Shown here: piece after piece, positions 36,961 through 48,984 of the stretch
Numbering within the stretch: the first letter of the stretch is position 1
Layout: each line of letters starts with the position of its first letter
Origin: Pleodorina starrii
Taxonomy: Eukaryota > Chlorophyta > Chlorophyceae > Chlamydomonadales > Volvocaceae
Direction of reading: 5' to 3'
DNA length: 64,000 nucleotides
Assembly (NCBI GenBank): GCA_030267565.1
Contig: BRXU01000070.1
Coordinates: forward strand, 1-64,000
Translations under genes and position numbers: made by a program
Notes under the pieces: generated by a model
The model's database searches: none
What the model was told of the DNA's origin: nothing
The model's input: the letters and a program-made list of their open reading frames with translations, nothing else

Positions 36961-39900
36961 GGCCTCAGTACTCATCACCTATTCAGTACTGTGCAGCACC
37001 GTTGCCGTGGCAACGGACCTCTGCCTCCCTTCGGCGCCGCGTCAGGCCGTGAAATCGCAGCCCCCTGCCCCTCCCACCTTTTCGCCTTCGGGTGGCATGG
37101 CCAAGCCTGCCCAGCCCCCGCGCCCCAAAGCCCGAAGACCAACGCGAGCTGAGGCGCTAGCTCCTAGCTGCGGCAGCTCGACTGCATCGCACGCGCACAT
37201 GAGTGTGTGTGCATGGGTGTGGGTGGGTGGGCGGGTGTGTGTGTGTGTTACGATTCACCGTATGCTGTCTGTCGCCGCCGCCTCAAGCTCCCCCCGTTGT
37301 CGGCCCAAGCACGCAGCTCACCACGCAGCCAGCCATCATCATGTCAAAACCACACCCACCGCTGCATCAACGGCTGCCTTCCGAACGCAAACGCAGTTGC
37401 ACGATACTGCCACCAGCACAAACAAGAAAACACACCAGGACAAACAAAAAAAACAAACCAGGACAATAAAAAAAACACACAACGCCAGCAGCTCGTGCCC
37501 GGCCGTCCGCCCCCGAGTGAGCCGAACACGCCGATTTCCCCTTCGGGGAGTGAAGGAGTTCCGTTGGGCGCTCCCTCCCACCCACCCACCCCACCCGAGC
37601 GCCATACGCCCAGACCACGAAGCCGTTGCGTGCCTGCCCCTTTCACGCATTCTCTCCCAGCGGCCCCCTTCGAGATGAATGCTGCCCAAACCCACTCCGC
37701 AGTCCACGAGAGACACCCCAAAACACACAATATACACACATACACACATGTACTGCCACTGCATCGCATAATAACGCGCGCGAAGGCGCCGCACCTACAG
37801 CTGGTAGTACGACGCGAACTGCACGGTCCGTTACCCCCTCGGGCCCTCGCCCTACTTGCAAAGCGTCATCTCCTAGCAGCAGCAGTGCCCAGATTCTCCG
37901 CCCTGACAACCCAGGGCAGGGCAGGGCAGGGTCCACAACCTCCCGTGCTGCTCATTGGTGCTGTGCGCGTCGTGCCCAGCCTTGTCCTGCTCTGCCCTTC
38001 CAATCGCTGACAAAGGATTGAAAAGTACCCGCGGGCCAGGCTGAGCCTCGCACTCCACGCTTTACTGCTGCTTGGCTGGTTCTCTGCTCTTTCATCACAC
38101 GCGCGTCAAATCCCCAGCCCCATCATCCCCCCTTTGCCCGCTTCCGCCCACGCTCCGGAACCGACCGGTTCTCCCTGCGTGCGGGTGTGGGCGGGTGAGG
38201 GCGCTACGGGTCCCGCAGCGGATGATTCGTCCATCCGCCGACAGGCCCCTACCCCGACCACGCGGGACGCCGTCCACCACCGGACGCCCATTCGCCGCTT
38301 CTCCTCTCAACTCTCACCAGCCATGCAGCCAGCCAGCCAGCTAGCCAGCCAGCCGATCAGCCGCAGGCGCTCTCGGGGGCTGCTCAATGGCCGTTAATTT
38401 CCTCCTGGTACTGAGTTAGCGACTGACAGTGCCACACAGGTACGGTAGCAAGGGGTCTGCAGAACCGCACCTAACTTGACCGCAACCGGCCCGGCTCGAC
38501 GTCGCCATGCTGAGACTTGCTACCGACGCCGCTGCTGCGCCTGCTGCTGCTGGTTCTGCTGCTGCTTTGGCAGAGCCTGCTGCTGCTGCTGCTTTGCGGA
38601 TGACGCCCTGGAAGACGCGACGGACGACGGCCGAGAGCTGCCCTCCGCGCCCCGCTGCCCCAAAGAGGGCCGAGCCGCCGCCTTCAGGATGACCGCCGGC
38701 GGCGGCTCCCTACCGCCGCCGCCGCCGCCGGTGCCAGCCCCTGGCGCAGCGTTCGCAGCAGATCCCAGCCCAGGACCTGCTTCCCGTGGCGGCAGCGGCG
38801 GCGCCACCCCCATGGGGCCCGGCCCCAGACTGGACCCTGTCCCCGTAGAGTGGCGGCTGCCGTGGCCCGTCCCCATCGTCCGGCGACTGCCTTGCCCCGC
38901 GCTGCCCACACGCGTCTGGGCGGCGGCACCCGAGGCACCACCGCCGCCGTTGGCGTCGCCACACCCTGTCCCAGATGCCCGGCGGTGGTTCAGCCCTGCG
39001 CTGCCCAGACGCGACGGAGCTCTGACGCCGCCTCCGCCGCCTCCCCGGCCTCGGCCTCGGCTGGACGGGCGCACGGGTGCGGCGTAGGGAGAGGTGAGGG
39101 AGGTCGCTGCGGCGGCAGCGCTGCCCTTGCCGGAAGCGGTCGCCGACGGACGCCGGCTGCCGCCGCCGACGCCGCACGGGCCAGCGCCGCCGCTGCTGGC
39201 GGCTGCGGCGGCCAACGTCGCCTCGTCGGGAAGCGACGGCGTCGTGCGGCCTGCTGGGGGCTGAGGCAGCGCTGCCGGCGCGGCGTCAGATGCAGGCGGC
39301 GACGGCGTGGATGTCCGCCACGAGGTTGGCGGCGGCGGCGGTGCTGGCGCCTCCGTCGGCGCCTTGGCCGCTGGCGGCGCCGCCGTCGGCATCGGCGTCA
39401 CCCGCAGCACCATATCGCTGTTAGCGCGACGGGGTAAGGGCAGCACCGGGCAGCTGTACCTGGCGCTTGCCCTGCCGCCGCCGTGCCGCCCATACTCGTC
39501 TTCGGAGCTTCCGCTGCCGCCGCCTCCGCCGCTGAAAGCGCTCTCCGGCCCTGCGCCACTGCTGCCGCACACTCCGCTGATGTTGCGCATGGGAGGCAGG
39601 TACCTGCCAAGGGGTGTATGGGGTGGGGGGGAGTTGGGGGTTTGGGAGGGCCGGCGGCGGGTGAACGGGCAGACGGGGGTTGGCGGTAGTGGCATCAGCG
39701 GCGCCGCGTCTAAAGCACCACGGGGCGACGGAGACGCACATCACCACAACCCGATGTATAAATCTCTTCTGGTGGCACGACACCACACGGGGAGAGGGTT
39801 TTTTTTCCTTGAGGGCCAACCAAAGGATGCGTACCAAGGGATGCGCCGGTGGTTGTAACGGTTATTGCGGTTGCGACAGCGGCGGATGGCGCAGCAGTGC

Positions 39901-42900
39901 CATATTCGGCTGAGTGCTCGGTTGCGCATTGCGGGTCTCCATTTCGCGCTTGCCTGCCCTCTTCCCAACCGACCGACCTTTTGACTTATGGCTTTCCGCT
40001 AAGCTCGCAGGTGCAGCGGTTGTTTTGTTGGTTGGTGGTTGTGGATGGCAGTTGCGGTGTTGTGGTGGTGCTTGCCGTGTGACGATTATGTTGGCGATAG
40101 AGAGGCGGTGGCGGTGGCGGTGGCGATGCTGTGGTTGTGGTGATTGTGGTGGTTGTGGTGGTTGGTGTGGTTGCTGTAGCCGTTGCGATGGATTTAGCGA
40201 CGAGGCGGTGGTTGAGTTGGCGGTTGAAATGCCTCACGAGACATGATGGCATTTGTCATGCTTTCAGGGCCGAGAGCTCAGGGGCTGGGAGGTTGGCAGG
40301 AGTCTTGCAGACCGGGGGCGGCAGGGCGGGAGCGGGCCGCAAGCGGCCGGGTGCGGGTGCGGGGGATCCTGCAGCGGCGGTGGTGGCGGCCCAAAAGCGG
40401 GTGGGGCTAGCTTGCTTGCTTGCTTGCATGCTTGCGTGTTCGTTCGTTTGCTAGGGGAGGGGAGACGAGGCGCCGCCGAGACGCCGCGCGGCGACGCGTG
40501 TGCCGGAGGACGCTCAGCGCCATATCCCGTGGGTGACCCGTGGGACGGCCGACAACCGGTACCCCCGGGCGGCTTGGCACCTTCAGAGCCCGAGAGAAGA
40601 ACCAAAACCCATAATTCGGAGCGGCTTTGTCTGATGTCACCTCGGCCAGGTCCAAGGTCCCCCAGGCCCGTGTGTTGCAAGGCCCCCGCCCTGAGCGTCC
40701 CAGTGTGCTCGAGGCGCAACGCACGGCAGAGGCAGAGGCAGGTCCGGGCCCAACAGCCGCCTTGCTTCACCTCCTCGCATTGGCCTTTGCCTGGCCTGGC
40801 CCGGTGGTTTGTGTGGACCGCTGCGTGAGGGAGCTTTCCTTCCAAAACGTAGCTCGCCCCCTCACCTTGATGTACGGTAAGCACGTGAACCGCTCAGCGC
40901 CTTCCCTTCCCTTCCCTTCCCTTCCCGGTGAAGAGAGATTAAGGGAGACAGCCCGCAGCGCAGCCCTTGCGCCCTCGCAACGCGGCAGCCCGCCAGCGCG
41001 CACCTGGGAGCGCGGGTGTCACGACATCCCCCCCCCCCACACACACACACGCCCCACGGCCCCAGCCCGCCCCTCCACCGTTTGCTCGGTTGGTATACCA
41101 TTTCTCCCCAGTCCCCCACCCACCCTCAGGGACCCCCTCAGGTACAAAAGCCCCTGACTCCTACCTGAACGTCGCATCAGGGTCCTCCTGCTGCTGCTGC
41201 TGCATCCGCTGTTGGTGCTGCATCTGCTGCATCTGCTGTTGCTGCTGCTGCAATGCCACATACCCTGCTTGTAAGGCACTGGCCCTCTGCCGACTCGTCG
41301 CGCTGCTGATGCCCCCTCCTGCTGCTGCTGCTGCGTCAGGCTTCGACTCGCCTGGCCGGCTATGCGGGTCTTCTTGTTGCTGCTCAGGGTGTTCCTGCTG
41401 CCAATTACCCCTTTGAAACATTTCGTTTGTGAAACCGGCACCTGAGCCCGACCGGCCGTTCGCCGAGGTGCCTCCTGCGGCGCCGGAGGCGCAGGCGGAG
41501 GCGGAAGCGTCTGCGCCGCACACGCTGCTGACACGACGGACGCTGCCAGGCCCCGGCCCCGGCGGCAATGCGTCGTCGAGGCCCGGGCGGTCGAACCCAT
41601 CGCCGCGGCCACTGACCCGTGGGTCGGTGACCGCGGTGGGACTGGAGGCCGCGCCGTCCCTGCGCTCGCGCCGGGTGCGGCGCACGGGGCTGTCCGGAGG
41701 GGCGGAGCTGGGCCGGTGGCTCTGCAGGGAGCGGGTGGAGGGGGTGGAGGGAGGGAGGGGGTGGAGGGAGGGAGGGGGTAGGTGGGTTGTTTGGGTGGCT
41801 GGTTGGTTGGTTAGCGTGGTTAGCGTGCAATGCGTGGCTGATTAGGTGGTTGGGTTGTTGTATGGGCGGAGTTGGAGTTTGCGCAAACCAAAAAAGAAAT
41901 AGGAGGGCAGTGGGGCCGCGCGGGCGGGCAGGTGGGCGGAGTTGGAACGCAGAAAGAGGGTAAGATGCTGCAAGGGGTGCGGAAGAAGGGGCTTGGGGGG
42001 CATGGTCTTGGTTGGATCGATGGAAGCGATGGCGGCGGTGGCGACGGTGGAGTTTAAGGACTGACTGAACTCGGGAGCTGCTGCGCCACGACATCCCGTC
42101 CCACCCGCAAAGTCGGCCGGTGGCCGCTGGCACCTCTTCCTTTCCTTTCCTTTCCTTTCCTTTCAAGTGCGCACTGCACAAAAGCAGTAAGGAATACCAT
42201 CTCCTCATCCCATCTCCTCAGCCCATCTCCTCAGCCCATCTCCTCAAACCCCAGCTGCGCCATTTATTCCTACACGCGCGAGGGGTTCTCGCGCGGGGAT
42301 GCACCACCCAGAGTCGTGACCGTCGAGGCAGCGGCATACCGGTACCGCGCACACACAAGGGCGGGACTCGAGGCGGCGGCAGGACGAGGCACCGCGGCGG
42401 CGCGCCTGGCCCCCTAGGATGCATGCAAGGGAAGAAACGGGCGCCCCCTGGGAAGACATGGTTCCCCCCTTCCCCCCTTCCCCATGTACGGTACACCAAC
42501 CACAAAAGTAAGCCACCAAGAATTGGTTTCTCCCCTCGAAGGTGCTGCAGAACACCTACCTTCAGCCGCGACGACAGCGCCAGGGCCCCGGCGTCCTCCG
42601 AATCCTGCTCCTCAAAGCCGCCGCCGTAGCCGTCGCAATGCGGCCGCCGCTGCTGCTGCTGCTGCGGGTACCTGCCCGGAGGCAGCGGGCAGAGCTGCGT
42701 CCCATGCCCCATCCACGCCGCTCCCGCCGCCGCAGCATTTGTACGGTAAGGCCCGACACCTGCCGCCGCCGCCGCGGATGCCGCTGCGCCGGGTAGCGTG
42801 TGAGGTAGGCGCCGTGGCGGCGGCGGTGGCGGCGGCGGCGCCGCCGCCACCGCCCTGCCGCCCGACATGCCTCGCATGCCGGGGCTGCCGCCAGCCTCCC

Positions 42901-45900
42901 CGTTATACGTCGTCCGTCGCGGGCAAACTCTGTTCATTGCCGCCGCTGCCGATACTCCTCTTGGACTGGCGGCGCCGCTGCCGCCGTCGCCGTCGCCGCC
43001 GCCGCCTCCGGCGGGCGGCTTCGGCATGACCCGGGGCGGCGGGCCGCCAGGCCCTCCGGGAGCCCGCGAGACGCGCGGCAGCGGCTTGCGCGGGACGTGG
43101 GGCTTCAGCGGCGGCAGCTTGGGCTGCTTGGCGACGGCGGCCGCCGCCGCCGCCGCCTGCGCCGCTGCCGCCGCCCGCGCCAGCGGGTCCCACTTCGCCA
43201 CGGCGGCCTTGCGCCGCTCCTTGGCTTCATCCGCGCGGCGCTTCTCCTCCCTGGAGCCATGTCGTACACGGCGGGGCCACCAGGCGTGAAGAGGTCGTCA
43301 TGTCAAGTAACGCGGCAAAAGACACACAGCACCGCACCGCACCGCCCGTCAGCATCATGCCCCTTCCTGGGTGGTCATCAGCCTCGCAGGAAAGGAAGCT
43401 CCTGCTACTTTCGCAGCGACCGGCACACGCACAGGCACACGAACAGACACACAGACACACGCGATCAGACGCACAAGCGGCCCTGCCGTGCCCCTGTCCA
43501 CCCCAACCCCCTCCTCCCCTCCTCCGCGCCTCGCCTCCAGGAATTCCAACCCACCTTTCCTGTGCCTGGAATATGTCCATCATGGTCATGATATCGGGCG
43601 GCAGGTCGGACAGGCGCTCAAGTAGGTCGGGGGCTCCTGGGGGCAGCTCGGGACCGAAGCGGGCCGCCACACGCCGAACGGCGGGCTGTGCTCGGGGAGG
43701 GAGGCACCAGTGAGGGGGGGGGGGGTCCACCGGGGTCAGAGGCGGTGGGGGCCGGGCTTGCGCCTGGAATGGGGTTGGAATCGATGTGTCACACTTCGAG
43801 ACAACACCTGAAGAGTAAAACGTGGGGTATGCTGCTGCTGCTGCTCCTCGCCTCCTCCGCACTTCATTTTGATGGGCAGTTGGGCGCATTAAAAATGAAA
43901 ACTCCCTGCCAAACACACACGCGCACACACACACGCACAGGCCCCACCATACCCCCCAGCCCAACCCCGCCAGATCCACAGCGGCCCCCTTCCCATACAT
44001 ACCCTGCGCACCCCTTCCCCCTGGCCCCACCACCAATCACCACCACGGACCCACGGACCCGCATCCAGTCCAGCTGCTGCCCTCGTTTCCAACCTCTTTG
44101 AGTTTCCAACCTCACTCGGGGGCAAAATCGTCATCCCCCACACGGAGGATTCGCATCATCGCCCACACTTCGCCTCCCGGGTCTTGTCTTTCATCCTCCT
44201 CCCCTTGGCAGCCTGGTTTGCTGCAACCAACATCCATTTGTTTCGCACTGCACTCTCACAACCCCCCCTCTCCTTCCCGCCGGACCCGCCACCAAGCACC
44301 CACCATGTACCCAAACCCCCCGGGGACCACCACAACCTCACCGGGACACACACACCCCGCCGCGGTATCTTCTATTTACCCCCCCCCCGGCACACACACA
44401 CTCACACACACCTGCAGCCACTCGAGCTCTAGCAGCTCCTCCGCTGAGGGCCTCAGTGCGGGCTCCTTGGTCAGCATGGCGCGAACCAGGTTGCGCCAGT
44501 GCTCGCTGGGGACAGGGCCGGCGAAGGGGGAGAGGGGAAGAGGGCAGGGAAGGGAGAGAGGGGGCAGGTGGAGGGAGGAAGGGAAGGTGGGAGGGAGAGA
44601 TGGAGGAGGTAGGGTAAGAAGGGGCGCAGTGGGGTGGGGAGATGGAGCCACAGGGGGGGGCGCAAGGGCGTGTGGGCGAAGCAGCCAAGACGTCCACGGC
44701 CGAGGGCACACGTCCGTCCCCGCAACCAGTCCACTTCCCCCCGCCCCCCCCCCCCGCCCCACGGCCCCAGCCCACTGATGCTTCATCACCGACCCACCCA
44801 CCCACCAACCGACTAACGGCCCCACCTGTAGCACGACGGCATCGGCGGCGGCGGCCCCGCAGTGACCTTCTTGATGAGGCCCGTCATGTTGAACGCCTGC
44901 AGACAACAACCAGGCAGGCGGCCCAGGTGGTCCAGGCAGGCAAGGCAGGTCCAGGTGGCCCAGGTGGTCCAGGCGGCCCAGGCAGGCCCAGGTAGGCAGG
45001 TGAGACAGCCAGCCAGACAGGCAAGGGCAGGTATGTCAAGACAGACAACAGCCCGGGCAGGACCCCGGTTCATCCCTCCCACCCACCCAGCTGCCCAGGC
45101 AACTCGTCCAGTCGACTATCTGGACGACCCACGCAGCGACCCAACCCAGCCCACCAGCCATCCCAACCCAGCCCACCAGCCAATTAACCAAAAACCCAGC
45201 TCAGCCCACCCACCCACCTGGAACGCCGGCTTCAGCGCCGACAGCTCAAACAGCACGCAGCCCAGGCCCCAAACGTCGTTGGGAGTGCCGTACGGCCGCT
45301 CCTGTGGTGTGGTGGTCGGGGGACAGCGACAGCGACAGCGAGGAGAGGGTTGGGGCCACCTTTCCGACCACATTTCCCCCGCCATCCTTACGTCATGTTC
45401 GAGTCGTCCCCTTACGTTTTGCGTCCCCCGCAGGGGAGCCTCGGAGGTCGCACCGCTGTGGGGTGCGCAGGTGGCCTTGCCGCCATCCCCAGGCGGAGAG
45501 CGGAGTCACCCCCCGGGCGGTGGCCGCCTCGGGCCGCCCTGCTGAATACTGATCTGACCCACGGTTCGGTCAGCTACTGCTCAGCGCACGGCGGTCGCTT
45601 GGTTCCCAGCTCCTCCTCACTACGGCTTGGCTTCCCCCGCGCAATCGCCCTCCATGCACACCTCGCCTCGCCTCGCCTCGCCGGCCAATGTCACAGCCCC
45701 CGTGTCTCCCGGGTCCCATCGGCACAACATCCCTCCCCCACGGGAAAGGGGTAACTGACGATTTACCTTTACTGGGTGAAATCAACGAAAACCAAGGTTG
45801 ACCCAAATGACAGAATCTTTCCCTCCGTGCTGATGCCACCCTTCCCCGGCCCCTGCACCTTCTACGCACCCCAGTCCCCACACCCCGGGCCTCACCTGCA

Positions 45901-47425
45901 GCACGCAGGGCGACATGTAGTTCGGAGTGCCCACCATTGTTTTGGTCAGGTGGTTGGTATCGGGCTCCAGCACAGTAGACAGACCAAAGTCGGCGATCTG
46001 GGTTGTTGGGGGTTGGCGGTTGGGGGTTGGTCGTCGGATGGTTGGAGGTTGGCGGTTGGGGTAACGTGGGGTTTCAATGTGGGTTGGCACCGGTTGGAAG
46101 AGGGAGGGGGTCCCCGCACCTTCCCTTCCCACCCGGCCCAAAGAGCCCCTCACCGCCACCTCCTCCCTACCCTAGTCCCTACCCCACCTTGAGGCATCCG
46201 TCCCCGGTGATGAGGATGTTTGCGGTTTTGAGGTCCCGGTGGGCGATGTGGCTCCGGTGCAGATAGGCCAGCGCGGACAGAAGCTGAAGCGGGGGGGAGG
46301 GGGGGGAGGGCCTAGTCAGGAGGGGACCGGGGGGGTCTATTCGGCTCAATGAAGCGAACGCCAGGCTCTGATGGCAGAAGGGAACCCCGGGGGCCGGGGT
46401 GGGCACGGAGACAGAGCTGTCGCTTTCCCTCCCTCCGTCTCACTCACATGTACACACATACACACACACCCTCACACACGTCATGCCGTACGTACCTGTA
46501 CGGCCATCTCCTGCAGGTGCTCCTCACTGAAGTGGACGCTGCCCGGGTGCTGTCCGTCGTGATGGATGGGGAGGGGGAAGGGTTGGGTGGGTTTGGGTTT
46601 GGGTGGAGGGGAGGGTGAGTGGGTGGGTGGGTGGACGGCAAGCTTTGGGAGGGAGGGACCATCCGTCCTCGCGCCCTTACCCCTACACAGCGCCGTCGGC
46701 AAGTTCTACAGGGCCTGGGTTTCATTGCAGTCTCATTGCGTCGCCTCCGTCCCTTCGCTGCGCTTTCTTCTTTTATCACCTCCTCGCCCTCGCCCCCACC
46801 CTCGCCCTCGCGCCATCACCCTCGCCCCCCGTCTCGATCGCGCCCTCAACCCCTCATCCCCCCTGGCCCCCACCCACCCACCCACCCACCCACCCTCAGC
46901 CTCAGCTGTGTGAACAGATCTCCGCTCTCGCACAACTCCACCAGCAAGCACAGGTTGCAGCCGCCCTCCACCCAGCAGCCCTTGAACTGAGCGAGGGCGG
47001 AAGAAGGGGTTGTGGGGAGTGCAATGCATCGTTTTAACGAGAGCTAGGAAAGAAGGCAATGCAGCGATGGGGCGGAGGCGAAGGACGGGGTCGTTGGGAG
47101 TGCCATGCGTCATTGTTACGAGGAGGGGTTGGTGGGAAGGGGGGTGCGCCGGTAAGGGAGGGAGGGCCCGGGGAAGGCACAGGGTTGGGTGAAGGGGCGC
47201 CGACTAGGGCGACGGCGAGAGCGGGAAATTTAGGGGGGGGGGCGACGCGCGGTATGCGGTCGGTGTGGGGAGTATAGGTGAGGGGAGTGTCGGTGACGTG
47301 TGTCAGGGGAAGCGGGGGGATATGTGGGACAGATGGGGGGAAGAGGGCGGGGGAAAGGAAACTACCGGCGCAGGGAGGGGCGGAGCACATACTGAGACGG
47401 GCCGCGCACGGATCCCCCAATACCC
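36961..47425. repeat. Tandem 10,465-bp segmental repeat, copy 2
   Basis: Middle copy, flanked on both sides by the same junction sequence. No base difference from copy 1 was noticed, in exons or in introns, including homopolymers and microsatellites. Such identity over 10 kb of mostly intron means a very recent duplication, ongoing homogenisation, or an assembly error. Confidence 0.97.
38520..46986 (-). pseudogene. Truncated NEK-like kinase, copy 2 (exons 3-13 only)
   Basis: Same structure as copy 1, shifted by 10,465 bp. Exons: 46,894-46,986; 46,496-46,549; 46,188-46,283; 45,896-45,997; 45,218-45,301; 44,826-44,896; 44,412-44,505; 43,555-43,685; 42,560-43,250; 41,165-41,721; 38,520-39,603. 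It lies directly downstream of the complete gene, about 2 kb past that gene's stop codon, on the same strand. If the complete gene's transcript does not end in between, this copy would be carried as extra exons in its 3' part. No disabling change is seen in the retained exons, so decay has not begun. Confidence 0.85.
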
Positions 47426-48984
47426 GGCCTCAGTACTCATCACCTATTCAGTACTGTGCAGCACCGTTGCCGTGGCAACGGACCTCTGCCTCCCTTCGGC
47501 GCCGCGTCAGGCCGTGAAATCGCAGCCCCCTGCCCCTCCCACCTTTTCGCCTTCGGGTGGCATGGCCAAGCCTGCCCAGCCCCCGCGCCCCAAAGCCCGA
47601 AGACCAACGCGAGCTGAGGCGCTAGCTCCTAGCTGCGGCAGCTCGACTGCATCGCACGCGCACATGAGTGTGTGTGCATGGGTGTGGGTGGGTGGGCGGG
47701 TGTGTGTGTGTGTTACGATTCACCGTATGCTGTCTGTCGCCGCCGCCTCAAGCTCCCCCCGTTGTCGGCCCAAGCACGCAGCTCACCACGCAGCCAGCCA
47801 TCATCATGTCAAAACCACACCCACCGCTGCATCAACGGCTGCCTTCCGAACGCAAACGCAGTTGCACGATACTGCCACCAGCACAAACAAGAAAACACAC
47901 CAGGACAAACAAAAAAAACAAACCAGGACAATAAAAAAAACACACAACGCCAGCAGCTCGTGCCCGGCCGTCCGCCCCCGAGTGAGCCGAACACGCCGAT
48001 TTCCCCTTCGGGGAGTGAAGGAGTTCCGTTGGGCGCTCCCTCCCACCCACCCACCCCACCCGAGCGCCATACGCCCAGACCACGAAGCCGTTGCGTGCCT
48101 GCCCCTTTCACGCATTCTCTCCCAGCGGCCCCCTTCGAGATGAATGCTGCCCAAACCCACTCCGCAGTCCACGAGAGACACCCCAAAACACACAATATAC
48201 ACACATACACACATGTACTGCCACTGCATCGCATAATAACGCGCGCGAAGGCGCCGCACCTACAGCTGGTAGTACGACGCGAACTGCACGGTCCGTTACC
48301 CCCTCGGGCCCTCGCCCTACTTGCAAAGCGTCATCTCCTAGCAGCAGCAGTGCCCAGATTCTCCGCCCTGACAACCCAGGGCAGGGCAGGGCAGGGTCCA
48401 CAACCTCCCGTGCTGCTCATTGGTGCTGTGCGCGTCGTGCCCAGCCTTGTCCTGCTCTGCCCTTCCAATCGCTGACAAAGGATTGAAAAGTACCCGCGGG
48501 CCAGGCTGAGCCTCGCACTCCACGCTTTACTGCTGCTTGGCTGGTTCTCTGCTCTTTCATCACACGCGCGTCAAATCCCCAGCCCCATCATCCCCCCTTT
48601 GCCCGCTTCCGCCCACGCTCCGGAACCGACCGGTTCTCCCTGCGTGCGGGTGTGGGCGGGTGAGGGCGCTACGGGTCCCGCAGCGGATGATTCGTCCATC
48701 CGCCGACAGGCCCCTACCCCGACCACGCGGGACGCCGTCCACCACCGGACGCCCATTCGCCGCTTCTCCTCTCAACTCTCACCAGCCATGCAGCCAGCCA
48801 GCCAGCTAGCCAGCCAGCCGATCAGCCGCAGGCGCTCTCGGGGGCTGCTCAATGGCCGTTAATTTCCTCCTGGTACTGAGTTAGCGACTGACAGTGCCAC
48901 ACAGGTACGGTAGCAAGGGGTCTGCAGAACCGCACCTAACTTGACCGCAACCGGCCCGGCTCGACGTCGCCATGCTGAGACTTG
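47426..48984 (-). other. 3' flank of the kinase, repeated three times
   Basis: About 1.56 kb between the kinase stop codon and the repeat border, present also at 26,496-28,054 and 36,961-38,519. It holds a TG-rich run near 47,690-47,712, A-rich patches near 47,909-47,940 and CCAG repeats near 48,789-48,822, but no recognised gene. I found no TTACA (TGTAA read on minus) in it, so the transcript end is not marked by the usual signal. Confidence 0.5.
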
